From contig CM045770.1 in the NCBI GenBank assembly GCA_025200525.1, forward strand, positions 81,275,347 to 81,339,346: a stretch of DNA of 64,000 nt, given 5' to 3'. The notes below the pieces were generated by a model that was not told the DNA's origin, searched no databases, and was given only the letters and a program-made list of their open reading frames with translations. The DNA comes from Camellia lanceoleosa (lineage: Eukaryota > Streptophyta > Magnoliopsida > Ericales > Theaceae). Positions within the stretch are counted from its first letter, which is position 1, and each line of letters starts with the position of its first letter. Both the position numbers and the translations under genes were made by a program. Shown piece by piece: positions 46,931-57,845 of this stretch.

Positions 46931-48623
46931 TCAGGGGTCGGACCACCTGCGGGCGGTGCTCAGTTTGCTTCAGATGTAGCATGTGGCACGCACTGTTTTG
47001 AGCATTTGCGAATGCTGGTTTTTTTGTAGTTTCTGACTTGGGTGTTGAGTCAGTTTTGTGTTGTTTTGAGTCAGTTTCTTTGTTTTGAGTCAGTCTTTTT
47101 TTTGGGGTCTGTCTTGTTATATCGAGTCAGTCCTGTTGTACAAAAGTAGAGTGATTTTGGGGATGTTACCCCGGATATCACTATTTTTATTTTGTGTTTA
47201 TCTTTTTGTTTTCTTTTGAGTCTGTTCCCGTTTCGGAGCCAGTTGTGCCAACTGTTCTAAATGAAACAGCAGTGGTTTTTCATGCTTTTGTGCTTGTCCT
47301 CGCTTTGAGCCTGTTGTGCTAGCAAGTTTTAGAATGAAACGGCAGTACATTCCACCTGCTCTTCTGTGCCTTGAAATCGTTGCATTTGACCTAAGTTTTT
47401 CAAAACTTTTCGAATATTGTGTTGAAAACGAAGATGAAGGAATTCCTCGGGATTTGCAAAAATTTGATCAATTAAGAGAAAGAGAGGCATGCTAAGCCCT
47501 TAATGATTGAGATCATGTTTGTTAACATGAGTACTGAGAAGGATTCTGGCTTGATCCAGATTGGTTCTACATTGTCTTCAACGCGAGCGATTAGTTGCTT
47601 TCTTAAAAGATTTTTAGAAAAAAATATTTTGCGCGATTTTGTGAAGACCTGTGTGGAATCGCTCTTGAGATTGTGCAGCCTAGGATCGCTCTCAGCATCG
47701 AGATTTGACCCCTTTGCTCTCAAAACTTTGAAATTGGATTCAGAATGTTCAACGGTCAACCACAATGTACGGCCTGTGTGGCCGGATCAAAAACGGCCCA
47801 TGAACTAGGGGCGAGAATATCAGACATGATCAAGGAAGCTTGCAAAGCTAGGTCAGAAGTACCCCTAGAACTAGGGGCAAAAATGTTCGTTGCGCTCAAA
47901 GAGCCAAAAATGGACCATTTCGCAAATTAATGAAGATTGGCAAGAATGCCAAATCCCAGAAGGGAAGAAAGAAGAAAGTTTTGTTGAAGAACAACCGAAT
48001 TCCTATCCACAACATTGGGGGCAATTCAGCTCCCATTGGATAGACTTCTACATCATCAGTAGACAACAGCCATTCTTCTGGATTCGGATGGCTTCAAGAC
48101 CCTAAAACCATTTGGCATGGACAAAGCTACACTTTTACCCTTGAGAGGCTTGCTGGGCTGAAAATCCGGAAGGGCGACCTAGGCAAAAGTTAGAGCAAAT
48201 GAAAAGAAAAGAAAAAGAACAAAAATAGAAAGATACAGAAAATGAAAAAAAAGGAACAAAAAAAAGAAAAACACAAAGAATGAAGAAAATGAAAATGAAA
48301 ATGAAAAAGAAAAAAGAAAAGAAAAGAATTGAAAAGAAAAGAAAAACAAAGCTCGCAAGGTTGAAAACCCGGAAGGGTGACCTTGGCAAAAGTTAGAGCG
48401 TAAAATAAGAGGTTAAATACCCGAATGTACCTTAATCGGAACTACGTAAGGCTTGATTCCCATGTTTAGGATACGTAGGCAACTTCGTTCTAAAGTCCAG
48501 CCATAAACACTTCCAAATTGATTGTGTCCATGTAATGGTTTTGATTATCTTTGCCTTCTTTGAATCTGAGAGTTCGGTTGTAACCGTCACTTTGAGGACT
48601 GTTTACAGTATGTTGCGACGCTA

Positions 48624-48740
48624 TTCAGACAAGGGGCAACTTTCTGTTGCCATGAGTCGCCATTCAAACAAGGGACAACTTTCTGTTGCCATGCAGTGTC
48701 CTTCAGATAAGGGGCAGTTTTCTATCGTTATGGATACGAG
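48624..48740. repeat. Three 39-bp tandem units
   Basis: Units begin at 48624, 48663 and 48702 with TTCA(G/A)A(C/T)AAGGG(G/A)CA, followed by (A/G)(C/T)TTTCTGTTGCCATG-like sequence. The third is more diverged. Confidence 0.85.
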
Positions 48741-50108
48741 TTCGTGCATCTCAAGAGTAAGTTCCGTGCTCGTTGAGCAGTGGACGTTTGCAAAAACAGT
48801 TTTTGAGAATTTTTACTGCGGTTGACTAATTTTCTCGAAAATTATTCCATTTTTCCAAAATTGGACCATTTCTTAGACCCAAAAAAGGAAAATTTTCAAT
48901 GCTCACAACCTAACTTGCATGATTTTGAATCAGAAAAATTGAGCATGTATGTTAATCTAACTCTTATATTGGTCAAAATTGTTTTAGTAGAAGCTCAAAA
49001 ACAAAAAATGGTCAAAATGATGAACTAGGGGCACAGTTGAGTCAGGTGTCCTGTTTTTTCCCTATTGTCAACATACTCGCCAGAAAGGGCACTCTACCTG
49101 TCAGAACAAGGCATAACTGAAGTTAACAGCAAAAGGCAGAAAGCTCTTTCATCCTCCGAGCAGCGAGGTATCAAGCCGAGTGCGAAGCACGAACCAGAAT
49201 GGATCAAGATACCCCACTCCGTCATCCGGGGCATCGACTAGACGTCACCGGAGGAAATAGCCGCGAGCTGAATATGCGGGGTATGATCCCGCAACTTCCT
49301 ATTTATCTATCAACCACCTAGGGGAGGGATAAGAAAGGAAGAGAGATTGAAGAATAGAGAGATGTGTGCTGAGAGAAAAAGTGAGGAAAATGGCTTTTTC
49401 AGAAAAACTAGAGCCTGAGGGCCGAGTGATGTGAGAATCACAAATGAGAAAGGGTGGGAAACAATACCCAGAGAAACAGGCTCCCTATGCATGTCTGAGT
49501 GTCTTGTCTTGTTTTATCTCGATTCTTATTTTGAGTCGTTTCGAGTGTTACTCGATGTGTTTAGGTTGTTTACCTTTTGTTTTCCCTTGTTGAGTCGTAG
49601 TGCACTGTGTTCAGTCGTAGGCTCAATACCCGGTTAAAAACTCAATTTCAAAACAAAATCGTTTTGTGCTCAGAGTGCTGTGCCATTCTCTACACTTGTG
49701 CAAAACAGAATTCGTTCTTTCATAAAACCGCAAGGTTCAACCCATGTCATATGAGAACAGTGAATATATGTGTTCTGGATTGCGAAGCAAAAGAAAAGAA
49801 GAAAATTTGGAGCATCTGAGTGTGTTTCAGCTTCTGCCGATTCCATCTTTGCATCCCGTCTTTTCATATTGGACTGTTTGTTCAGGATTAGCCGTATGCA
49901 GAATAAACCAAGCGCTGTGTTATGGGCTGTATGTTCCAAATGAGCAGTGCGTTGTATGAGCTGTGTGCCGAAGGAACCAAGTGTTGTGTTATAAGTTGTG
50001 TGTTCAAAATGGGCAGTCTATGTGTTGAACATGTTGGGAACTTGTGATTAGTTCCACTTCCAGTGCCTTCCGGTGTTGATTTTGCAAAGTCACACCTGTG
50101 TTACTTCA

Positions 50109-50290
50109 ATTTGCTTATCGAGTTGTTGCTCATTTGCTTATCAAGTTGTTGCTCATTTGCTTATCGAGTTATTACCCATTTGCTTATCGAGTTGTTACTC
50201 ATTTGCTTATCAAGTTGTTGCTCATTTGTTTACCAAGTTGTCGTAATTTTGTTTATCGAGTTGTTGCTCTTTGCTTATCGAGTTGTAAAC
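50109..50290. repeat. 23-bp minisatellite, about eight units
   Basis: ATTTGCTTATCGAGTTGTTG plus CTC repeats at exactly 23 bp, with substitutions such as ATCAAG and ATTACCC. The last unit is truncated. It lies just downstream of the antisense PMD gene's 3' end. Confidence 0.92.
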
Positions 50291-50523
50291 TTGTCAAGGT
50301 TTTATCATTGCTTGTTGAGTCAATTTGTTACGTTGGTTCACTACCTGACCTGGTAACACATGCATGTTCAATTTTCATTCAATCTCATTGTTATACAATG
50401 CGATGCATAAAATGTACAAATATAACACTTTTTCAGCAAAAAGCTTGTTTCATTCCATCATCTTTTCAAAGTATATAGTTTTGAGAAAGCAAAATCTACC
50501 TGAAGCAGCAACATTCTAGATCA

Positions 50524-53500
50524 ATGTCAACTGGTCTCAAGCATGAGAGTTTGTCCTCGTCCTCTTCCTGGACGAAGGTCCAGGAGCATCGTCGTTGGCT
50601 CCACCATCTGAGCCCGAGCTCGAGTCATCTCCAGTCTCATCCTCAGACGACTCTGCCTCCGCCTCTGTCTCGGACTCATCATCGTCCGGAATCGGTGCCC
50701 ATGAGCTGCTCCCAACATGAATGCGCCCCGCTTTGGTACGGGGGGGTACTGTGGTCCCTCATCCTGCTCTCCCTCCTCCTCGGGCAGACGCAGATGGTCC
50801 TTCTGCAGCACCCCCTGCAATTGATATCTGGAATGCGGCCTGAAAAAGACAAACGGTAAATGCATCAGTTATACTAGGCAAAGCAGAGTATAAATACAAA
50901 ATGCAGTGTATGAATACAGTGTATGAACGCTGTAAACAGTGTATCAGAACATAATGCAGTATATGAGTACAGGATATGAATGCTGTAAGCAGTGTGTCAA
51001 AACAGAATGCAGTGACTGAGTGTAGTGTATGAATGCCGTGAGCAATGTTGTGAACAATCCGTGGGTTACAATGTATCAAAGCCGTGAAGGCCGCATATCA
51101 AGTACCATGTGGACAGTGTTATGCATCAGATTATGTATGAAACAGATTATGCACAGTTTGAGATTGTAGTTGAAAGAGCTTACCGGGATACTGTAAATAG
51201 CCAGCAGGTTGAGGCTCCGCTGTAGCATCCCCATCACGGAGGCGGTCAACTCCAGAGACTGGCGAGTGTACTCAGCGGAAGCCTACAAAATGTTAGAAGC
51301 ATCAGTATTCTGCGGAATATTAAGAGAAATGAAATGACTGTACAGGATGCAAAGTGCAGTAATACATACCGGAGGCAAACCGTGGAATCCGTCTAGTTCG
51401 TGATCAACCGGAAGGGGAGCGATGGGGATCTAGTAAGTCTCCCCACCTTGCCTTCGGCATGTCATCATAGTAGGCAGCTCGGGCCACCCAGCTCTCTGCC
51501 TTCTCCGGGGCCCACTCCTACCTCGGGCCTGAGGTGCCCGCGATGCTCCTGCTCTCGCAGTTGGCACCGCTAATCTCTCTCTCTCAACTCGGCCGGCACC
51601 GGTCAGAGGCCGCATGATATAGGTCTGGACGAACTCCGCATAGTCGCCCTCGTCTACAAAGCACTCATGGCTCCAGCCGATGGTGTAATCTACCATCTCC
51701 GCTAAGGTATACCTCTCAGTGTCCCTCGCATGGGTAAGAGGAGCTGCTAGAACCGGCTGCTCTGGCATGCCCAAGGTCAGCCACAAGAAGCGCTCCCCAA
51801 AGTACCAGGCAGTCTAACAAGACTCTGAATCGGGCAGTCTAACAAGACTCTGAATCGGGCAGTCTCTTGAACGCCGGCATACCGCTCCCAAACTGCGATG
51901 GGCAATAAAGCCCACGGCTGCCAGGTGATCTGCAAATTATAGGAAATACAGTCTGTTATCTGCTATTTAAAGTACATTGCAAAGCAAAGCCAATAAACTG
52001 AAATGTTTGACATACCTCGGTTGCGGTGATGGTGTCAAAATAGCAGCAGAAGAACATGAATGGCTCCCGCGGCCTCTGCTCGCACCTCACGTCAAAGCGA
52101 TGGAAAAATGGGATCATGGGGGGCATCTCCTCGTCTGGTACTGGGGCAAGCCTCGGGAAATAGGCATACACCCACAACTACAGAACGTAACAGAGCAGAC
52201 ATGAATAGGCTTATCAGATAAAGTAGTGTGCAAATAAAAGCAGAAATCAGAGAACAGTGTGCAGTGTATTGTGCAATGTGTGCAGTGTGCAATATACAAC
52301 AAGCAGAATGATATGACATGCGTAGTGTGTATGGTGTACAGATAATGAAAAGTAAAATTGAAAAGACGGGAAGGGAATGTGTACCTCCCAGGCTCGCCAG
52401 TAGCCTCCAAGCAACTGTCTGCTGCGGCGAGACGATGAGCTCATATAACCATAGAAAGTGGCCAAGCCGGCGCCACCCCAGTCATAAAGGCGGATCTACG
52501 TCACATCCACAAGCGTGTTCAGCAAATAGAGAGCGACGGTGTTCGCCCGGTCGGTAAAAAGCGTGGTCCCTAGTAGAAACATGATAAAATCACAAGCGTA
52601 CTGCTCCTCCTCCTCCTCCCGAGTAGTAGGCGCCTGGATCCGGAAATGGTCCTCGAACCACGAGTACCTCACAAATCCTAGCCGGGCAAGAGGTGGCCGA
52701 GTGCCAAGCAGGTACATCTGAGCAGCGTCCCATTCCTCCATATCCGTATCAAAGGGGATCGGATCACCCCCCACCCCGATGCCGGTGAGCATCGAGAAAT
52801 CAAAGGGAGTCATCGTCATCTCCCCGGTAGCAGAAAGGTTGAAGGAGTCGGTGGTGTCGCACCACCTTTCCACTAGAGCAGTAAGAAGGGGCCTGCTCAC
52901 AATGAAGCGCGAAAAGCCCCATGCAGAAACGCCCAAAGCCAGCCTAGTCGACAATCCGGCAGACTACATCGGGCAGCTCCATATACCATCCTCGGGCCAT
53001 GACGTTCCCATACCCTCGAAAGGCATAGGAATCTCCCTGTGATAAAAAAAAAAAGCAACAACAAACAAGCAATTACGAAGCAATGTTAGAAATACACTGT
53101 GTGTGAAAACGTTCAGAATTTTGGAGAATGCGGTTTGTGTGCATGTGTGAAAGCCTTCAGAATTTTGGTGAATGTAGTGTGTGTACCTGTGCTTGAATGC
53201 CTTCAGAATTGTAAAAAATGCAGTGTGCGTGCATGTGTTTAAGTTTAAATAAATAATGGGTGTGGGTGTGCTCACAGTGAACTACAGCATGTGGTATATC
53301 GTTGTATCCGGGCCAAACAGTTAAAGAATAGAATTGACTATTACAGTTATGTATTCTACTTTGCGGAAAATGAAACAGGGAAGAGTGTACCTCAGAAGCG
53401 CCATAGGACAGATGTGACTCTGGCTCGCACAGCAGAAGCTCCAATGGCACGCGTCACTCATAACTCCTAAAGTGACGGAGGCTGTCAGGAGAAAGCACGT

Positions 53501-53618
53501 GTATCGCCGCCCTGTAGGTCGCCGGATCGAACGGCCAGATGTGAAGAGGCAGGAGCTCGGCCTCAGGGTCCATATCTAACTCCGGGGGAGCCCTATCGCC
53601 TGGAATATCATCTGCCAT
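50524..53618 (-). pseudogene. Antisense plant mobile domain (PMD, MAIL-like) gene, six inferred exons
   Basis: Exons from splice sites and reading frame: 53391-53618 (ATG at 53618; MADDIPGDRAPPELDMDPEA), 52385-53036, 52016-52177, 51370-51929, 51184-51282 and 50524-50839. Donors are GTACAC, GTACAC, GTATGT, GTATGT and GTAAGC, each matched to a T-rich or plausible CAG/TAG acceptor. Exon 2 carries the PMD signature RPLLTALVERWCDTTDSFNL, GEMTMTPFDFSMLTGIGVGG and YDWGGAGLATFYGYM ... GYWRAWE. Exon 3 has WVYAYFPRLAPVP. PMD (PF10536) is a plant domain found in MAIN/MAIL proteins and in transposons; its molecular function is unsettled. Breaks: a stop in exon 1 (53454-53456), a frameshift and stop in exon 2, a 25-bp tandem duplication in exon 4 (51813-51862) and a stop at 51430. 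Confidence 0.85.
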
Positions 53619-54350
53619 CTCAAGAATAGTGTGAAAATGGCTGAAAGTGTGAAAACCGAGCAAGAATGTGAAAAGTCAACTGAAAAGTCAACCCCGAGAG
53701 GGTGAAAAATGGACGGAAAGGTCGGAGTGTCAGAAAGGGCACGAAGACCGAGGAAAACTTGGGAAAAACAAACCCCAAGTGGTGGAAATCGAGAAAAGTA
53801 CACCGAAATTGAGATTTGTTCGGTTCAAAACGTGCGAAACGAGGAGGGTTTCACGAATCGAACGACGAAAAAGTGACAAAAACAAGGAAAAAACACATAT
53901 CGAAGGTGGCAAAATCACCTAGAGAGAAGGGGGAGGGTTTTCGAGTTTGGGCAAGTGAGAAAATAAGGGTTTGGAACCCTATATTTAAAGACCCATGGCC
54001 AAAGGACAAAACTACCCTGACACAGCCATTGTTGGCCGGTCGGCCACATTTTTAGGCGGCCGGCTAAATATTTGGCCGATGGCCCATTTTTGTGGCCGAT
54101 GGATGGCCGGTGGCCTCTCCTGGTGGTCGATGCACCTTATTCACCCTTTTATGGGTCATCTATGATGTTTGGGACCTCCATTCCTCAAGGCAGTGCAAGA
54201 AAGTGCATTTTTGGAACTCAACCGACCTCCGTTTTGACCTCGAACCGTGTCAACCGTGTGCGATGCTTGGTACGCACAAGGTGTATCCTTTTTCGTATCC
54301 TTTTGTATTTTGCGAAAGTTGGAAACTGCTTTGATGGCGTTGCCTTATAA
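53619..54350 (-). promoter_or_regulatory. PMD gene 5' UTR and upstream region with GGCCGG dyads
   Basis: Minus-strand leader to about 53950, the TATA-like box, then clustered palindromic GGCCGGTCGGCC, GGCGGCCGGCTA and TTGGCCGATGGCC at 54031-54115. The same motif family occurs in the LTR of element B at 41230-41380 and 43675-43790. From 54120 to 54350 no feature is seen. Confidence 0.45.
53980..53987 (-). promoter_or_regulatory. TATA-like box upstream of the PMD gene
   Basis: The minus strand reads TAAATATA, followed by GGGTTCC. It lies about 360 bases before the ATG, leaving a 5' UTR of roughly 330 bases. GC-rich GGCCGGTCGGCC dyads lie immediately upstream (54031-54115). Confidence 0.5.
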
Positions 54351-54419
54351 TGTTTTGTCTTGCTTTTGATAATCACGCGATCCTTGCAGTGGTCTACACA
54401 TCTCTTATGTGTTGTAGCA

Positions 54420-55139
54420 CACACCCGTCTTGCATTGCTATACACTGTTCATTTGCATTGTCATGCATTTCAAGAAACGTGTGTTGCCGCGCATTTAAGT
54501 TCATTTGCATTGACATGCATCTCCATATCGTGCATCGTCACGCATACTTCATTTGTATTGTCATGCATTTCCTTATCACGCATCGTCATACGCACCTCAT
54601 TTGCATTGTCATGCACTTTCATATCATGCATTGTCATGCACACCTCATTTGCATTGTCATGCATCTCCATATCGTGCATCGTCATGCGCACCTTACATGC
54701 ATTGTCATGCATTTTCTTATCACATGCATTGTCATGCATTTCAGTACATGCATTGTCATGCATTTCCTTAATTATACATCGTCACGCATCTCCTTACCTA
54801 GCATTGTCATGCATTTTAGTACATGCATTGTCATGCATTCCCTTACTTTGCATTGTCATGCATTTCAGTATATGCACTATTATGCATTTTTCTACTTTGC
54901 ATTGTCATGCACGCCTCATATGCATTGTCACGCATCTCCATATTGTGCATCGTCATGCACACTTCATTTGCATTGTCATGTATTTCCTTATCACGCATTG
55001 TCATGCGCACCTTACATGTATTGTCATGCATTTTCCTTATCTCGCATTGTCATGCATCTCTCTCATGCATTGTCATGCACTTCCTTATCATGCATTGTCA
55101 TGCATATCTCTCGTGCATTGTCATGCATATCTCTCATGC
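54420..55139. repeat. Tandem array of 23-27-bp units, GCATTGTCATGCAT
   Basis: About 28-30 degenerate units of (T)GCATTGTCATGCAT followed by (C/T)TCC(T/A)TATC-like sequence. Long ORFs in several frames on both strands are by-products of the repeat. The array is interrupted at 55139 by solo LTR F and continues at 57616. Confidence 0.92.
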
Positions 55140-57615
55140 TGTAACAACTCTCGTTTAATTACCGTTAAACCACTGAGTTATATACTGATTAATGCTAAAC
55201 TGAGCCGCTAATGACTGATAATTGAACTGATTAAAGTACTGGACAGACTGATTGGAACCGAAACTGAAACTGAATAAGACTGCCTATTGAATTTGCATAT
55301 TCTATCTGTTTGATTGTATGATTTTACCTGTTTGCATTTATGTGGTTAAAGTGCTAATTGAAGGCCTTATCGGCGGCCGATTTAGAAACCGTTTGAAGTT
55401 TTAGACTCAGTAGAATATTTCTGATTTAATGATATATTTATCTGAAAATTGATTAGGAATAATTAAATTAGATTAAATTAAGTCAATTAAAGAGTTTGAG
55501 TTAATTACCGAATTGCCATTTTGAGTGGACTTTGTCTACTCCCATCACTTGAGCCTTGTTTACACTTAATCAAAACATATCATCAGCCCCTATTCTTGAG
55601 CTCTTAGCCGACCAAACAAGAGGATAGATAGAGAGAGAGTTCATCTTGAGGGAATTAAGCTCAACTTATTAGAATTGCTAGAAGAACTTGAAGATTGAAG
55701 TGTATGTGCATGAATTGAACTTCTAGGCAAGAATTCAACACTCTAGGTAAGGAAATTACCATCTTCTTGTTATGTTTTAAGTTCCATCTTGCATACATCT
55801 TGGTTATAGAGAGGTTAAGTCATGATTTTGCTCATAGGTGTTGAATTGAAGATCAATTGTTGCATGCATGGTTGAATTAGTGAAATTGGAGTTGAATTCA
55901 TGCTTGTATCATACATGCATGTCCATGTTTATATTCTAGTTCATGTTTTCAGAATGTTTTCCCACTAATGAGTCCCTTTGGACAAGAATTGAAGCTTAAA
56001 TTTGATTTGAAGCTCATGCATTGCATGTTTTAAACTTGTTCTTGAAAATGGGTTTGAAAATGGATTTAATTGACTCACCTTTGGGGCTTGAATTCATAAA
56101 TTGGCTTTTGAAACTTGTTATACATTGTTTTTGGATGTATTCTCCAGAATTTGAGTCCAAGAGATCGAGAATTGAGTTGAGAATGCTTGGTTTGAGCTTG
56201 GAAGGCAAATCTGGAAATTCCAAATTTGGCTTCTTCGCTCGAGCGAAGGATTCCTCGCTCGAGCGACCAACGTTTTCCTCTCGAGCCCTTCGGCGAAGGA
56301 TTGGTGGCTCGGCGTAAAACCGAGCATCCAAGATTACTTTTCTTTGTTTCATCGGACCGCTCGGCGAAGGAAGTCTCGCCGGCGAACCTTTGATTTTGGA
56401 ATCTCGCTCGAGCGAGAATCGAGCGAGCATCGCGTAAAATTGAGCATCCGATATTTTTCTTGTTTCATCGCAGCTCGGCGAAGCCTTTGATTTTGCAACC
56501 TCGCTCGAAGCGAAGGAAGGCTCGCCGGCGAGGCCCCTGTTCAAGCAACTTTTGAAAAGTGCCTTCCTTGTATTTTTGCATCCTCATCGCATCCTAGGCA
56601 TTCTTAGGCCTAGTTTAAGACATCTTAATGAGGATTTAAACATAGAACCACACCGAGGAATTTAGGGATGTAATAATCATCTTTTATTTGTGAACTTAGT
56701 GTGTGTTCTATTTGTTAACTGTTTAGGGTTGGCTCACGGGGACGCGCTCTAGCTACTGATAGCCCAATCTCTGTGAGTAACAGATTGTGTAAAGATATGT
56801 TCAAATGGTTTTATTTTGAATACCGAATCTGTTTATTGAACTGATATTGTTTATTGAATGAATGTATGTCTGTATTTCGAATCATTGTGGCATCCTTAGC
56901 ACCCATTGTTATTGGTATTCTGAGCTCTGTCGGTTTCCTTGTGGAACCATATCTTGATTGATGGCCATCATTATTGTTGGTCTGTTAAGGCCGGTCCTTT
57001 TGGACCTCTTGTTTATAGGCTAATGAATGTACCACATATGGTGATTGATTGAAATCTTGATTGGTAAAATCTTGAAAGATTGAAATCTTGTATAATCAAT
57101 TGATTTCATTCCTGTAAGGACATTCATTCATAAGCTCTTTACGTTATGTTATTCACCGGGCTTTAGCTCCTTTGTTTATATATATATGTAGGTTCTCGTG
57201 ACGAGCTAGGAGGCGTGGGTTAGTCCCAGTCTTGTCAAGCCGACCAATGTGCCTCCTTTGTGAGGTTCCGAGACGCCATGCCATGGCTTGGGGTGTTTTT
57301 GTTTTCCCCACCTGTCTCCCTACTGTATTGTACCTTTTGTATAGACTGCTTTGTTTGCATTATCGATCGAGGGATTGAGTCCCCATCTTGAATGTCTGTA
57401 AATGATTGTATAGAGTGTACTGTTTTGGACTGTATGAATGCATAAAATGTTTTTGACATACAGATTTCCACAGCTCAGTGGACACTAGTTACTTACTGTA
57501 TTGGCTTCCGCCAGCCTCATACTCTAATTGATGTATTCTTGTTGGAGGCCTTGGTAATCTCGGATTCTTGGCGATTCTGATGCTAAACCCATAGGGCCGG
57601 GTTTGGGTCGTGACA
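55140..57615 (+). mobile_element. Solo LTR F (2.5 kb), Ty3/gypsy
   Basis: TGTAACAACTCTCG...GGGTCGTGACA, flanked by perfect CATGC copies (55135-55139 and 57616-57620); the tandem array continues on both sides. There is no internal region, so it is a solo LTR. Near 56234-56417 it has palindromes TTCGCTCGAGCGAA and TCTCGCTCGAGCGAGA. The 177-codon minus-strand ORF there (56014-56544) has no recognisable domain. Confidence 0.9.
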
Positions 57616-57845
57616 CATGCATTGTCATGTACTTCCTTATCATGCATTGTCATGCATTTCCTTATCATGTATTGTCGTGCATATCTCTCTTACATTGTCA
57701 TGCATTTCCTTATCATGCATTGTCATGCATGTCTCTTCTGCATTATCATGCAATTCAGTATATGCATTGTCATGCATTTTCCTACCTCGCATTGTCATAC
57801 ACATTTCATTTGCATTGTATTGCTATACACATTGCATGTGTTTCC
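57616..57845. repeat. Continuation of the GCATTGTCATGCAT array
   Basis: About eight more units of the array split by solo LTR F, grading into the next repeat family at about 57830. Confidence 0.88.

Larger units (their letters stand above)
46931..50523. other. Element B middle: no pol; repeats and purine tract
   Basis: No protease, RT, RNase H or integrase block in any frame that I can see. 46990-47350 is T-rich with repeated GAGTCAG/GAGTC motifs. 47470-48110 has broken coding texture without a recognisable domain. 48185-48355 is a GAAAA-rich purine tract flanked by two copies of a roughly 40-bp direct repeat (GGAAGGGCGACCTAGGCAAA at 48169-48188; GGAAGGGTGACCTTGGCAAA at 48371-48390). 49050-49600 resembles non-coding transcript sequence. 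Two short tandem arrays are listed separately. Confidence 0.55.

Noticed and set aside
50524..50865. 111-codon plus-strand ORF opposite the last PMD exon
   Set aside because: A shadow of the Arg/Glu-rich minus-strand exon, which has an acceptor site and fits the PMD gene.
54350..55211. Two long overlapping plus-strand ORFs (264 and 283 codons) full of His/Cys/Ile/Ser
   Set aside because: They are the 24-bp tandem array read in stop-free frames. Several frames are open at once, the composition follows the repeat, and no domain is present.
56014..56544. 176-codon minus-strand ORF in solo LTR F
   Set aside because: LTR sequence with palindromic CGCTCGAGCG repeats that give ARARE-like protein text; no homology recognised and no second copy to test.
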